From: Cyanobium sp. N.Huapi 1H5 | GTDB lineage: Bacteria; Cyanobacteriota; Cyanobacteriia; PCC-6307; Cyanobiaceae | Length of the DNA stretch: 64,000 nt | Assembly (NCBI RefSeq): GCF_024345535.1 | Contig: NZ_JAGQBH010000005.1 | Span: 62,001 to 126,000 of the forward strand | Reading direction: 5' to 3' | Shown: in pieces, positions 53,905 to 63,343 of the stretch | Numbering within the stretch: the first letter of the stretch is position 1 | Layout of the letters: the number at the start of each line of letters is the position of its first letter | Translations under genes and position numbers: made by a program | Notes under the pieces: model-generated | Seen by the model: the letters and a program-made list of their open reading frames with translations, nothing else | Told to the model about the DNA's origin: nothing | The model's database searches: none

Positions 53905-55410
53905 ATGGAGTTTCGCTGTCTTGCCGTTGACCGGGACGGCCAACGTCCGCTCACCGAGAGCTGGGCGGGGGACACCCTGGTGGTGGGGCTGTTCGCCGGC
54001 GGCGGCAGCGGCGACGGGCGGGGCCTCGCCGAGGAGCTGGTGGGGGAAGCCCTCGAGGGCTGGCTGCAGCGCCGCCGCTTCGAGGCCAAGAGCGGCCAGA
54101 CCCTGACCCTGGAGCGGCCCGGCGGCACCCCTGCCACGTTGATCCTGGTGGGCCTGGGGGAACCGGCCGAGTTCGGCCTCGACGCCCTGCGCCAGGCCGG
54201 TGCCGGTGCGGCCCGCACGGCCGCCAGCGCCGGTGCCGAGGACCTGGGCCTGTGGTTCCCGCTGGAGGGGCTCGAGCCGGCGGCAGCGGCGGCGGCCATG
54301 GCGGAGGCGGTGCGGCTCGGCCTCTATGACGACCAGCGCTTCAAGAGCGAGGCCGAGCCCCGCTCCCTGCCGGCCCGGGTGACCCTGCTCGGGCTGGGGG
54401 AGGCCGCGGCGGCGGGCCTGGCCCACGTTGAGGCCACCTGCAGCGGCGTGGAACTGGCCCGGCGGCTGGTGGCGGCCCCGCCCAACAAGGCGACCCCCCA
54501 GTCGCTGGCCGAAGAGGCCGCCGCCATCGCTGACGCCTTCGGCCTCGAGCTCAAGGTGCTGGAGCGGGCCGACTGCGAGGCCCTCGGCATGGGGGCCTAC
54601 CTGGGGGTGGCCCAGGGCTCCGACCTGCCCCCCAAGTTCATCCACCTCACCTTCAGGCCCACCGGGGAGGTGACCCGGCGGGTGGTGCTCGTGGGCAAGG
54701 GACTCACCTTCGATTCGGGCGGCTACAACCTCAAGACGGCCGGCTCCCAGATCGAGATGATGAAGTACGACATGGGCGGCAGCGCGGCGGTGCTGGGGGC
54801 GGCCCGTGCCATCGCCGAGATCCGCCCCGCCGGACTGGAGGTGCACGTGATCGTGGCCAGCTGCGAAAACATGATCAGCGGCGGCGCCATCCATCCGGGC
54901 GATGTGCTCACCGCCTCCAACGGCAAGACCATCGAGATCAACAACACCGACGCGGAGGGGCGCCTCACCCTGGCCGACGCCCTCGTCTATGCCTGCGGCC
55001 TGGAGCCCGACGCGATCGTCGATCTCGCCACCCTCACCGGCGCCTGCGTGATCGCCCTGGGCGAGGAGATCGCCGGACTCTGGTCCCCGAGTGACGGCCT
55101 GGCGGAGGCCCTGATCGCCGCCGGCACTGCCGGTGGCGAGGCCCTCTGGCGCATGCCCCTGCGCAGCTCCTACAAGAAGGGCCTCAAGAGCCACGTCGCC
55201 GACATGAAGAACACCGGCCCGCGGCCCGGGGGCTCGATCACCGCCGCCCTCTTCCTGCAGGACTTCGTGACCCGGGGGCTGCCCTGGGCCCACCTCGACA
55301 TCGCCGGCACCGTCTGGAGCGACAAGGTGAGGGGGCTGGATCCGGCGGGGGCCACCGGCTTCGGGGTGCGCACCCTGGTGGCCTGGCTGGTGGCGGGCGC
55401 CGCGGCCTGA
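53905..55410 (+). CDS. pepA: Leucyl aminopeptidase PepA
   Basis: Cytosolic two-metal M17 aminopeptidase, 501 residues. The N-terminal domain (about 1-170) is typical, and the catalytic domain has VGKGLTFDSGGYNLKT (Lys and Asp ligands), YDMGGSAAVLGAARAIAEI, and the family signature NTDAEGRLTLADALVYA (metal-binding Asp/Glu and Arg). MKNTGPRPGGSITAALFLQDFV follows, then AHLDIAGTVWSD. It hydrolyses N-terminal residues of peptides, mainly leucine. The ATG at 53905 gives MEFRCLAVDRDGQRPLTESWAGD, a natural start. It follows the GIY-YIG gene by 48 bases. Confidence 0.95.
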   Translation: MEFRCLAVDRDGQRPLTESWAGDTLVVGLFAGGGSGDGRGLAEELVGEALEGWLQRRRFEAKSGQTLTLERPGGTPATLILVGLGEPAEFGLDALRQAGAGAARTAASAGAEDLGLWFPLEGLEPAAAAAAMAEAVRLGLYDDQRFKSEAEPRSLPARVTLLGLGEAAAAGLAHVEATCSGVELARRLVAAPPNKATPQSLAEEAAAIADAFGLELKVLERADCEALGMGAYLGVAQGSDLPPKFIHLTFRPTGEVTRRVVLVGKGLTFDSGGYNLKTAGSQIEMMKYDMGGSAAVLGAARAIAEIRPAGLEVHVIVASCENMISGGAIHPGDVLTASNGKTIEINNTDAEGRLTLADALVYACGLEPDAIVDLATLTGACVIALGEEIAGLWSPSDGLAEALIAAGTAGGEALWRMPLRSSYKKGLKSHVADMKNTGPRPGGSITAALFLQDFVTRGLPWAHLDIAGTVWSDKVRGLDPAGATGFGVRTLVAWLVAGAAA

Positions 55411-55494
55411 ACGGCAGCGCCGCCGTCCCCGGCGGCTTTGGCGGCCGGAGCTTGCGGCCTAGGTTTGCTTCCAGACCAGACAACGCATCGCCCC

Positions 55495-55770
55495 ATGGCC
55501 GTTCACAAGATCCGCTGGTACGTGAAGGCCCAGCTCGGTGTGCTCCTGCTCCCCGCCGGGCTGTGCCTGTTCGGGGAGGGGGTGATCCGCAAGGGCATTC
55601 AGACCTGGTCGGCCCTGGCGGCGGCGGCCGACCAGGGGCAGTCGCTGCCGGAGGCCGGACCCTGGGTCTGGTACGGGGCCCTGGGCCTGATCCTGATCAA
55701 TGCCGGGGTCGGGCTGATGATCGAGAGCGGCCTGCTGCGCGGCTATCCCCGCACTCCGCCGCGGGCCTGA
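55495..55770 (+). CDS. Small two-helix membrane protein
   Basis: A 91-residue protein opening MAVHKIRWYVKAQLGVLLLPAGLCLFGEGVIRKG. Hydrophobic segments lie at about 14-32 and 58-78 (VWYGALGLILINAGVGLMIES). I do not recognise a family, though similar small proteins occur in cyanobacteria. It starts 84 bases after pepA and is convergent with the next gene, 8 bases apart. The longer open frame upstream to 55438 is not conserved-looking. Confidence 0.65.
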   Translation: MAVHKIRWYVKAQLGVLLLPAGLCLFGEGVIRKGIQTWSALAAAADQGQSLPEAGPWVWYGALGLILINAGVGLMIESGLLRGYPRTPPRA

Positions 55771-55778
55771 GGCACCGC

Positions 55779-55982
55779 TCAGACGGCCACCGGTTCGGTG
55801 TCGCCCCTGCCGGGGAAGTGGGCGTGCAGTTCGGCGGGGGATTCCAGGCGGTGGATCTGCCAGGTGGCCTTGTCACCGAAGCTGGCCTGGAGCTTGTCGA
55901 GATCGTCGGACGCCTGCCTCGGGCTCCCGTAGGGCCCGATGTGGCGCGTCTGCAGACCGTCCCGGATGGTCAGCAGATACAT
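55779..55982 (-). CDS. Small hypothetical protein, 67 residues
   Basis: A 67-residue frame from ATG 55982: MYLLTIRDGLQTRHIGPYGS, then PRQASDDLDKLQASFGDKATWQIHRLESPAELHAHFPGRGDTEPVAV. It looks like a small alpha/beta domain with a helix (RQASDDLDKLQASFG) between strands. I do not recognise it. It has host-like composition and lies convergent to the small membrane protein gene. The long frame upstream in the same phase overlaps msrA and is a shadow. Confidence 0.6.
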   Translation of the reverse strand: MYLLTIRDGLQTRHIGPYGSPRQASDDLDKLQASFGDKATWQIHRLESPAELHAHFPGRGDTEPVAV

Positions 55983-56089
55983 ACAGAAGCCCTCCGGTGA
56001 TGGAACAAACGCTAAGGCATTTTCCCGGTCGCGACAGGGGGCAAGGGCCGTTCGGTTTCCCCTGCGGCGGATCGGCAGCACTGCCGATG

Positions 56090-56713
56090 TCAGCCCTGCC
56101 AGCGCTGGCTGGTGCGGGCCCGCCGGCCCCAGACCGTGTCCAGGCGCCGGTCGCGGCCGCAGGACCAGCGGTAGTAGTTGTACCGGACGCCGTTGCGTTT
56201 GGCGTAGTTCTGGTGGTAGCCCTCCGCCGGCCAGAACTTCGCCAGGGGCCGGATCGCCACCTTGATCGCCGCCGCCGGCTTGCCCAGCTCCCGGGCGGCC
56301 GCCACCAGGCTGTTGCGGGCCTCCACGGCCTGGTTGGCGCTGGTGGTGAAGATCACGGGCCGGTAGGAATCGCCGCGGTCGCAGAACTGGCCGCCGCCGT
56401 CGAGGGGGTCGATGTTGCGCCAGTAGGCCCGCAGCAGGGTGTCGTAGCGGATCTCGGTGTTGTCGAAGCGCACCCGCACGACCTCCTGATGGCCACTTCC
56501 CCCGGCCGAGACCTGTCGGTAGGTGGGGTTGGCCCCCTTGCCGCCGCTGTAGCCGCTCTCCACGTCGAGGACCCCGGGGAGCACCTCCAGATCGTGCTCC
56601 AGGCACCAGAAGCAGCCGCCGGCCAGCACGGCCTCCTCGGTGGCCGCCAGGGCCGGTGCCACCGGCCCGCCGAGGGCCAGCAGCAGACCAAGCACCAGGG
56701 CGATCAGTCGCAT
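56090..56713 (-). CDS. msrA: Exported peptide-methionine (S)-S-oxide reductase MsrA
   Basis: Repairs methionine-S-sulfoxide in proteins. The 207-residue product starts with a signal peptide ([24 protein letters not shown]), so it acts in the periplasm or lumen. The catalytic [17 protein letters not shown] follows directly, then [27 protein letters not shown] and [25 protein letters not shown] with conserved Glu/Asp and [28 protein letters not shown] ends the domain with a resolving-type Cys. It overlaps the lpxB stop by ten bases and is the last gene of the lipid A operon. Confidence 0.94.
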   Translation of the reverse strand: MRLIALVLGLLLALGGPVAPALAATEEAVLAGGCFWCLEHDLEVLPGVLDVESGYSGGKGANPTYRQVSAGGSGHQEVVRVRFDNTEIRYDTLLRAYWRNIDPLDGGGQFCDRGDSYRPVIFTTSANQAVEARNSLVAAARELGKPAAAIKVAIRPLAKFWPAEGYHQNYAKRNGVRYNYYRWSCGRDRRLDTVWGRRARTSQRWQG

Positions 56714-57903
56714 GGGGTGAGTCCCGGGAAGGGTTCCAGAATCGCCGTCGCGGCCCGGCGGGTGACGCCCGGCTCTCCGAGCTTCTCCCTGAGACGAACG
56801 TAGCCCTCCAGCACCCGCTCCCGCGCCCCGGAGGCGGGATCGAACAGGGGTCGCAGGGCCGCCAGGATGGCGTCCGGGGTGAAATCATCCTGGAGCAGTT
56901 CCGGCACGAGCCGTTCCCCCAGCACCAGGTTCACCGGGGAAATGTGGGCCACGTTGAAGTGGATCACATGTTTCGCCAGGAACGCCGTCGGCCGGCTCAC
57001 CCGGTAGCCGGTCACCTGGGGCACCCCCCGCAGGGCCAGTTCCAGGTTGGCGGTGCCGGATTTGGTCAGGGCGGCGTCGGCAGCGGCACAGAGCAGGGGC
57101 CGCAGGGCATCGGCCTCACCGGCTGGGATCACCCGCACCGCCGTGGCTCCGGCCGCCCGCATGGTCTCCGCCAGGACCGCCTCGAACCCCGGCAGGCCGG
57201 CTGGAAGCAGCACCTGCAGGTCGGGATGCTGCCGCTGCAGCAGGGCGACCGCGGCGGCCATCGGCGGCAGCACGTAGCGCAGCTCCTGCCGCCGCGAGGC
57301 GGGCAGCATCAGCAGCACCGGCGCCTCCGCCGGCAGGCCGAGCTGTTGGCGGGCCTCCTGGCGCGAGGGTCGCTGCTGCAGGGTGTCGATCAGGGGATGG
57401 CCCACCCAGGTGACCTGGGCGCCCCGATCGGCGTAGAAGCTGGCCTCCTCGGGGAAGATCGCCAGGATGCGGTCGGTGAAGCCGATCAACCGGGTGGTGC
57501 CGCCGTCGCCGAGGCGGAAGGCCCACTCCTGGGGGGCGATGTAATAGGTGATGGGCACATCGGGGTACAGCCGCCGCAGGCGCAGCCCCAGATTGACGTT
57601 GGCCCCCATGTAGTCGATCAGCACCACGGCGTCGGGGGGGTGCTGCTTCAGCCAGCGGCGCACCCTGGCCTGCAGCTTGAGGGTGGGAATGACCAGGGGG
57701 ATCGGTTCCCACAGGCCGATGGCCCCGAGCTTGGTGGTGTCCGCCAGGAGCCGGGCCCCGGCCCGTTCCATGCGGCTGCCGCCGAGGGCCACCACATCCA
57801 GGGGCAGGGAACGGCGGGCGGCCTCCTCGTGCAGGGCCTTGACCAGCAGGGAGCCCTGCAGATCACCGGAAACCTCCCCGGTGCTGACCAGCAGTCGCAC
57901 CAT
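56704..57903 (-). CDS. lpxB: Lipid-A-disaccharide synthase LpxB
   Basis: Glycosyltransferase that joins UDP-2,3-diacylglucosamine and 2,3-diacylglucosamine-1-phosphate. The 399-residue protein opens [24 protein letters not shown], matching the LpxB N-terminus with the catalytic [45 protein letters not shown] and [19 protein letters not shown] (GSR-type UDP-binding) follow, and [23 protein letters not shown] is the donor site. It shares one base with the lpxA stop. Length is normal. Confidence 0.94.
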   Translation of the reverse strand: MVRLLVSTGEVSGDLQGSLLVKALHEEAARRSLPLDVVALGGSRMERAGARLLADTTKLGAIGLWEPIPLVIPTLKLQARVRRWLKQHPPDAVVLIDYMGANVNLGLRLRRLYPDVPITYYIAPQEWAFRLGDGGTTRLIGFTDRILAIFPEEASFYADRGAQVTWVGHPLIDTLQQRPSRQEARQQLGLPAEAPVLLMLPASRRQELRYVLPPMAAAVALLQRQHPDLQVLLPAGLPGFEAVLAETMRAAGATAVRVIPAGEADALRPLLCAAADAALTKSGTANLELALRGVPQVTGYRVSRPTAFLAKHVIHFNVAHISPVNLVLGERLVPELLQDDFTPDAILAALRPLFDPASGARERVLEGYVRLREKLGEPGVTRRAATAILEPFPGLTPCD

Positions 57904-58724
57904 CAGCGCTGGGCCGGCAGCGGTCCGCGCCGGCCCGGCCCCACCGAGGCCTCCAGGAAGGCGCACAGCTCGTCGGCCGCGGCCAGCAGGGGCCGCTCCC
58001 TGGCCTGGCGCAGGGCGGCGGCCAGCACCAGGTCGCTGCGGTAGATGAGGGTCCAGAGATCCTGGAGCTGGCGGAACTGGGCGCCGTCGTCGAGCTGGGC
58101 CATGCCGCTGCGGCGCAGCCCGACGCGGTTCAGACCGCGGATGCGGCCGGGGTGGCCCTCCACCGTCATGAACGGGGGCACGTCCCGGTCGATGCGGCTC
58201 ATGCCGCCCACCATCGCCAGGCTGCCGATGTGGACGAACTGGTGGATGCCGAGCACGCCGCCGATCACGGCCCGCTCACCGATCACCACGTGGCCCGCCA
58301 CGGCCACCCCGTTGGCGATGACGATGCGGTCGGACAGCTGGCAGTTGTGGCCGATGTGGCTGTAGGCCATCAGCAGGTTGCCGTTGCCCAGCACGGTCCG
58401 CTCGCCCTCGGCGGTGGCGCGGTTGATGGTCACGCACTCCCGGATCGTGTTCTCATCGCCCATCACCACTTCGGTGGGGGCGCCGCCGTACTTGAGGTCC
58501 TGGGGCTCGAGGCCGATGCAGGCCCCCGGGAAGATCCGGTTGCCCTTCCCCATCCGCACCCGCCCGTCGATCACCACATGGGGACCGATGCGGCTGCCCT
58601 CGCCGATCTCCACCTCCGGACCGATCACCGCATAGGGACCGATCTCCACACCGGAGGCCAGCCGGGCCCTCGGATCGACCAGGGCGGTGGGATGCACCGA
58701 TGTCGTCATGGCTGCACTCGACAT
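57903..58724 (-). CDS. lpxA: UDP-N-acetylglucosamine acyltransferase LpxA
   Basis: First step of lipid A synthesis: transfers 3-hydroxyacyl from ACP to UDP-GlcNAc. The 273-residue protein is built of hexapeptide repeats forming a left-handed beta-helix ([45 protein letters not shown]...) followed by a C-terminal helical domain. The catalytic histidine is in [14 protein letters not shown], and [12 protein letters not shown] is the acyl-chain region. The start is ATG 58724 or 58709 (MTTSVHP). It is four bases downstream of fabZ. Confidence 0.94.
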   Translation of the reverse strand: MSSAAMTTSVHPTALVDPRARLASGVEIGPYAVIGPEVEIGEGSRIGPHVVIDGRVRMGKGNRIFPGACIGLEPQDLKYGGAPTEVVMGDENTIRECVTINRATAEGERTVLGNGNLLMAYSHIGHNCQLSDRIVIANGVAVAGHVVIGERAVIGGVLGIHQFVHIGSLAMVGGMSRIDRDVPPFMTVEGHPGRIRGLNRVGLRRSGMAQLDDGAQFRQLQDLWTLIYRSDLVLAAALRQARERPLLAAADELCAFLEASVGPGRRGPLPAQR

Positions 58725-58728
58725 CGCG

Positions 58729-59250
58729 TCAGTCCACGAGCGAGAACATCAGCTCGCCGGAGCAGACCCGCTCGCCATCGACGGTGGCGGTGGCCTGCAC
58801 CTTGCCGAAGCGCTTGCGCTTCAGGCTGAGCAGTTCGCAGGTGATCAGCAGCTGGTCGCCGGGCACGACGGGCCGCCGGAAGCGGACCCCGTCGATGCCG
58901 GCGAAGACGAACAGGCCCTTGGGCAGATCCGGCATCTGGGTGACGATCAGGCCGCCCACCTGGGCCATGGCCTCGACGATCAGCACGCCCGGCATCAGGG
59001 GCCGGCCGGGGAAATGGCCCTGGAACTGCGGTTCGTTGAAGGTGACGTTCTTCAGGGCCACCGCCCGCTGGCCGGGGACGTACTCGATGACCCGATCCAC
59101 CAGGGCGAAGGGATAGCGATGGGGCAGCAGGTTGAGGATCTGTTCGCTGCTGAGCACCACGGCCCGGGCCGTGTCCGCAGCGGGGCCAGCGGGCGTGGCG
59201 GGGGCAGCGGCCGTGGCGGCCTCGGGAGCGGCGGAGGGGAGAACGGTCAA
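58729..59250 (-). CDS. fabZ: 3-hydroxyacyl-ACP dehydratase FabZ
   Basis: Hot-dog-fold dehydratase of fatty acid synthesis, acting on 3-hydroxyacyl-ACP. The catalytic His is in [17 protein letters not shown] and the Glu in [35 protein letters not shown] is the family signature. The frame has no ATG near the conserved part; TTG 59250 gives 173 residues with an Ala/Pro-rich lead of about 30, and the core begins at VVLSSEQIL. Placed between lpxC and lpxA, as in many cyanobacteria and proteobacteria, where the enzymes share the hydroxyacyl-ACP pool. Confidence 0.93.
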   Translation of the reverse strand: MTVLPSAAPEAATAAAPATPAGPAADTARAVVLSSEQILNLLPHRYPFALVDRVIEYVPGQRAVALKNVTFNEPQFQGHFPGRPLMPGVLIVEAMAQVGGLIVTQMPDLPKGLFVFAGIDGVRFRRPVVPGDQLLITCELLSLKRKRFGKVQATATVDGERVCSGELMFSLVD

Positions 59251-59254
59251 GGAT

Positions 59255-60127
59255 TCAGTGGGTCGGTACGGGTACGGGCAGGCGGGGCGCCTGGGCCGCA
59301 AGGGCCGCGGCCATGGCGGTGTGCAGGCCATGGGAACCGCGGTAGGCAAAGACGTGGGCCGTCGGCAGGCCCACCAGCGCCAGATCTCCCAGCAGGTCCA
59401 GCAGCTTATGGCGCACCGGTTCGTCGGCGAAGCGCAGGGGCGGATTCACCCAGTGGTCCCCGTCACAGACCAGGGCATTGTCGAGGGCGCCGCCGCGGAT
59501 CAGGCCCGCCGCCAGCAGCTGCTCCACCTGCTCCCGGAAGCCGAAGGTGCGGGCCGGCGCGATCTCGGCCACGAAGCTCTCGGGGGTGAGATCGATGGCA
59601 TAGAGCTGGCGACCGATGGCCGCCTGGGGGAACTCGATCGCCGCCGCCAGCCGCAGCCGGTCGTTGGGGAGGGCGGCCACGAACCCCAGGCCCTGGCCCA
59701 GGGTGAGGGGCAACGGGGGCAAGGGGGGCTCGATGCGCTCGCCCCGGTCGCTGAGGCCCGCCTCGGCGATCGCTTCCACCCAGGGCAGGCCGGAGCCGTC
59801 GAGCAGGGGGATCTCCTCCCCGTCCACCCACAGTTCCGCCTGGCTCACCCCGGTGCCGGCCAGGGCCGCCAGCAGATGCTCCACTGTCGCCATGCGGCGA
59901 TCGCCGAGCTGCAGGCAGGTGCAGAGGCGGGTGTCGCTGACCTGGGTGGGGCCGAGACGCTGCAGGGGGCGTTCCGGGGCATCCAGCCAGCCCAGCCAGT
60001 AGCCGGGCCGCTCTGAGGGGCCGAGACGGACCCGGGAGACGGCGCCGCTGTGCAGCCCCACCCCGGTGCGCTCCACGCTGGAGCGCAGGGTCCAGGCCTG
60101 GCGATAGTCGCTGGGCCAGCTGGTCAC
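59255..60127 (-). CDS. lpxC: UDP-3-O-acyl-N-acetylglucosamine deacetylase LpxC
   Basis: Zinc deacetylase, committed step of lipid A synthesis. From GTG 60127 ([12 protein letters not shown]) the product has 290 residues. [16 protein letters not shown] is the N-terminal motif, [15 protein letters not shown] carries the first zinc His, [19 protein letters not shown] is the second signature, and [19 protein letters not shown] has the second zinc/catalytic His and Asp. The start shares a base with the bamA stop. A much longer frame (to 61777) is open across bamA but is only a shadow there. Confidence 0.93.
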   Translation of the reverse strand: MTSWPSDYRQAWTLRSSVERTGVGLHSGAVSRVRLGPSERPGYWLGWLDAPERPLQRLGPTQVSDTRLCTCLQLGDRRMATVEHLLAALAGTGVSQAELWVDGEEIPLLDGSGLPWVEAIAEAGLSDRGERIEPPLPPLPLTLGQGLGFVAALPNDRLRLAAAIEFPQAAIGRQLYAIDLTPESFVAEIAPARTFGFREQVEQLLAAGLIRGGALDNALVCDGDHWVNPPLRFADEPVRHKLLDLLGDLALVGLPTAHVFAYRGSHGLHTAMAAALAAQAPRLPVPVPTH

Positions 60128-62541
60128 TAGAACTTCCAGCCCACGCCGAGGTTGAAGCGCCACTCGCCGGTGAAGTCCTGGCTGGCCACCTCCAGGCGCA
60201 GCGGGCCGACGGGGGTGGTGACGATCAGGCCCGTGCCGATCGAGAAGCCCGAGCCGGGCTTGTTGAGCAGACCGCCGAGGTTGCCCGGCACCTTCGTCTG
60301 GCTGCCGAAGGTGGTGCCGCCGTCGATGAACAGCTCGCCGCTGACGATGCTGAACAGGGGGAAGCGGTATTCGATCGTGGCCTCGCCGAAGCTGCGGCCG
60401 ACGCCGAGATCGCAGTCGAAGTAACCCCGCACCGAGTTGCCGCCGCCCAGACAGAAGGCCTCGTAGGGCGGCAGGTCGCCGATCACCGTGCCGGCGGACA
60501 CCTGGAAGGCCAGGGCCTGCTTGCAGTCCTCGGTCTCGCCGGCCTTGGGCCGGCAGCCCTTGTAGAACTTCAGCCAGCGCACCGGGATGTAGTGGGTGAA
60601 GCTGCCCCGGATCCGGTTGAAGGTGGGGGAATCGGGGCCCACCGAGAAGAACTGCTCGGTGCCGATGCTGAGGAAGTTGCCCTTGGTGGGGTTGCGGGGA
60701 TCGTTGAGGGTGCTCATCGTCGCCGCCAGCCGCAGGCCCACCAGCTGGTTGCGGGCGGCGCAGTTGTAGGCGAGGCAGATGAACGAACTGGTGGGGGCGG
60801 CCAGCAGTGAGGTGGCCTCGTTCGGGGTGGCCAGCGCGAAACGGCGGGAGGTGCCGGAGAAGTCCATCGGCGTGGCCACCTGGCCGGTCAGGCCCAGCAG
60901 CACCGTCCAGGGCGCCCGCTTGAAGGGGTTGCCGCCGTTGAGGGGACGCACGAACTGGACGTTGGCCCCGACGCGCTGGATCAGCACGCTGTTGCCGTCG
61001 AACTGGAACCAGCTGAGGTTCTGGCCGCTGGTCTCGGCGGCGATGCGGGCGGCCGTCACCGACGGGAAGACGTCGAGGAGCGGGTTGAACGGCGAGAAGA
61101 TGTTGTAGGCGACCTGGGTGCCCGGGGCCTGGTAGAAGTCGGAAACGGTGAAGAAGTTGCCGTTGTTCTGGCTCTGGAACACCTGGGGGGCGTCCCGGCT
61201 GACGAAGGCCTTGAAGCGGAAGGCGGTCCGGTACTTGTCCCCCTTGATCCAGGGGTCGCTGAAGGAGATGTCGGCCAGGCCGCCGAACTGGCCGTAGGTG
61301 AAGCTGGTGGAGAGGTCCCAGGCCCGGCCGAACAGGTTGCTGTCCTGCACCTGGATCTGGCCGAAGACGCCCTGGCTCTGGCTGTAGCCCAGACCGCCGG
61401 AGAGGGAGCCGGTCGACTGCTCGACGACCCCCAGCACGATCACCACCGAGCCGGGATCCTCCGGTTCGGGGCGCAGGGTCACCTTGACGTCGCTGAACAG
61501 GCCGGTGCCGTACAGGCGCTTGAGGTCGTCCTCCAGGTTGCGGCGGTTGAAGATCTCGCCGGTCTTGATGGAGATCTCCCGGGTGATCACCCACTCCTTC
61601 GTCTTGCCCTTGATCGGCTGGCCCTTGTCGTTGGTGGCCGATCCCTCCTTGTTGAGGAACTGGACCTCCACGCCCTTCACGGTCCCCTGCCGCACCAGCA
61701 GTTGCACGTCGCCGTCGGGTCCGATCCGGGAGGGGCCGGTGACGCGGGCCAGGGAGAAGCCCTGGTCGGCGTACCACTTCTGCAGCTCCTGCATGCGGCC
61801 CTGCAGGGTCACCAGGTTGAGGGTCTTGCCGTAATCGCTGGCGAAGGTGTCCTGCACCACCGTTTCCGGCACCTTGGCGTCGGCCGGATCCAGGCTCACC
61901 TTGGTGAGCACCGGGTTGGGTACCACCGAGACCACCAGCCGCACCCCCAGGGGGCCGTCCTGGGGCTGGATCCGCACATCGGAGAACCAGCCCGTGGCGT
62001 AGATGGCCTGCAGGTCCGTTTCCAGCTCGCTGCGGGTGATGGCGTTGCCGGGGGTCACCGCCATGGCGGCATAGGCCGCCAGCTCGAGGCGCTCACGCTC
62101 GGGGTGGTCGGCCAGGCCTTCGATCACCACCTCGCTGATCAGCACCCGGGGTTCGGTGGAGGCCGAAGGGGTGGGGGCCGGGCCCAGGGAGGGCTTGCCC
62201 GGCCGGTCGTCGCGGGCAGCGGGGGGGCTGGGCGTGGCGCCGGGGGTGTCGGCCGGTGCCGGTGTGGCCGCGGGGGCCGGGCTTGCGGGGGTGGCTCCGG
62301 GGGCGGGCGTCACCGGGGTCGCCCCGGCCGGCGGGGTGGCGTCCGCCGGACCGGCGAAGGGATCGGCGCCGGCCTGGGCCACGGGGCCCGCGGGGGTCTG
62401 GCCCTTGCCGGGGGGACTTTCGGCCGCCCGGGCCTGGCCACCGGCCAGCAGCAGGGCCACCAGCAGGGGCAGGGAGGCGGTCGCCGCCCGGGGCGTGACG
62501 CTTCGAAGGATGTGGGGCCTGCCGAGGCGAACGCCAATCAT
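60127..62541 (-). CDS. bamA: Outer-membrane assembly protein BamA/Omp85
   Basis: Outer-membrane beta-barrel insertase, 804 residues from ATG 62541. A signal peptide (ATASLPLLVALLLAGGQARA) is followed by a Pro/Ala-rich linker of about 80 residues (repeats of ATP/APA), then three POTRA domains (about 140-400; for example RVLISEVVIEGLADHPERERLEL, PVLTKVSLDPADAKVPETVV, KGVEVQFLNKEG) and the 16-strand barrel, ending TGEWRFNLGVGWKF with an aromatic C-terminus. The VRGYFDCDLG segment is the conserved VRGF/Y motif of Omp85. Three POTRAs match cyanobacterial Omp85. It leads the lipid A operon. Confidence 0.95.
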   Translation of the reverse strand: MIGVRLGRPHILRSVTPRAATASLPLLVALLLAGGQARAAESPPGKGQTPAGPVAQAGADPFAGPADATPPAGATPVTPAPGATPASPAPAATPAPADTPGATPSPPAARDDRPGKPSLGPAPTPSASTEPRVLISEVVIEGLADHPERERLELAAYAAMAVTPGNAITRSELETDLQAIYATGWFSDVRIQPQDGPLGVRLVVSVVPNPVLTKVSLDPADAKVPETVVQDTFASDYGKTLNLVTLQGRMQELQKWYADQGFSLARVTGPSRIGPDGDVQLLVRQGTVKGVEVQFLNKEGSATNDKGQPIKGKTKEWVITREISIKTGEIFNRRNLEDDLKRLYGTGLFSDVKVTLRPEPEDPGSVVIVLGVVEQSTGSLSGGLGYSQSQGVFGQIQVQDSNLFGRAWDLSTSFTYGQFGGLADISFSDPWIKGDKYRTAFRFKAFVSRDAPQVFQSQNNGNFFTVSDFYQAPGTQVAYNIFSPFNPLLDVFPSVTAARIAAETSGQNLSWFQFDGNSVLIQRVGANVQFVRPLNGGNPFKRAPWTVLLGLTGQVATPMDFSGTSRRFALATPNEATSLLAAPTSSFICLAYNCAARNQLVGLRLAATMSTLNDPRNPTKGNFLSIGTEQFFSVGPDSPTFNRIRGSFTHYIPVRWLKFYKGCRPKAGETEDCKQALAFQVSAGTVIGDLPPYEAFCLGGGNSVRGYFDCDLGVGRSFGEATIEYRFPLFSIVSGELFIDGGTTFGSQTKVPGNLGGLLNKPGSGFSIGTGLIVTTPVGPLRLEVASQDFTGEWRFNLGVGWKF

Positions 62542-62584
62542 GGATGTCGTCTGCAGAGCGGCCAGGCCGCAAATTCCGCTGACC

Positions 62585-63343
62585 TTACCCGTAGACCCGC
62601 GGTTCGGGACAGACCCCTTGGACCCGTTTGAGGACCTCCCCGTAGGCCTCGACAACGCCGCCCAGGTCCTGGCGGAATCGGTCCTTGTCCAGGATCCGCT
62701 CCTGGGCATCGCTCACGGCCCGGTTCCAGAGGCGGCAGGTGTCCGGGCTGATCTCGTCCGCCACCACCAGGGCGCCGTCGGCGGTGAACCCCAGTTCGAT
62801 CTTGAAATCCACCAGTTCGAGCTCCACCCGGGCGAAAAGATCGCGCAGGGCGTCGTTGACCCGGAAGGCCAGTTCCCGGATCGCCCCCAGCTGGTCGGGC
62901 GTGAGCAGTTGCAGACGCTCCAGCCGCGCTTCGCTGAGCAGCGGATCCCCCAGGGCGTCGTCTTTGTAGTACAGGTCGAGCAGGGGCGGCTCCAGGGGGG
63001 TGCCCGCCGGGATCGGCATCTGGCGGCAGAGGGAACCGGCGGCCACGTTCCGCACCACCACCTCCACCGGCACCACCCGCACCGGCCGCACCATCATCCA
63101 GCGGTCCCCCTGCAGGCCCAGGTAGTGGGTGGGCACCCCCAGCCCCTCGAGGTGCTCGAACAGCAGGGCGGAGATGCGGCAGTTCAGGGCCCCTTTGCCG
63201 AGGAGCTGGGCCTTCTTGAGGGCATTGAAGGCCGTGGCGTCGTCCTTGTACTCCACCGCCACCAGATCGTCCTGGTCGGTGGCGTACACCCGCTTCGCCT
63301 TGCCTTCGTAGAGGAGGGGGCCGGTGGCAGGGGAGAGGGTCAT
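62585..63343 (-). CDS. purC: Phosphoribosylaminoimidazole-succinocarboxamide synthase PurC
   Basis: ATP-dependent ligation of aspartate to CAIR in purine synthesis. The 252-residue product opens [26 protein letters not shown] with the YEGKAK motif; [21 protein letters not shown]-like and [24 protein letters not shown] follow, then [30 protein letters not shown], the PurC signature. Length is normal. It overlaps the upstream gene by four bases and lies 43 bases ahead of bamA, so read-through into the outer-membrane operon is possible. Confidence 0.95.
   Translation of the reverse strand: MTLSPATGPLLYEGKAKRVYATDQDDLVAVEYKDDATAFNALKKAQLLGKGALNCRISALLFEHLEGLGVPTHYLGLQGDRWMMVRPVRVVPVEVVVRNVAAGSLCRQMPIPAGTPLEPPLLDLYYKDDALGDPLLSEARLERLQLLTPDQLGAIRELAFRVNDALRDLFARVELELVDFKIELGFTADGALVVADEISPDTCRLWNRAVSDAQERILDKDRFRQDLGGVVEAYGEVLKRVQGVCPEPRVYG

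Noticed and set aside
59255-61777. 840-residue frame fusing lpxC with an upstream domain
   Set aside because: Only the last 290 codons are LpxC-like; the rest lies inside bamA in another frame and has shadow composition.
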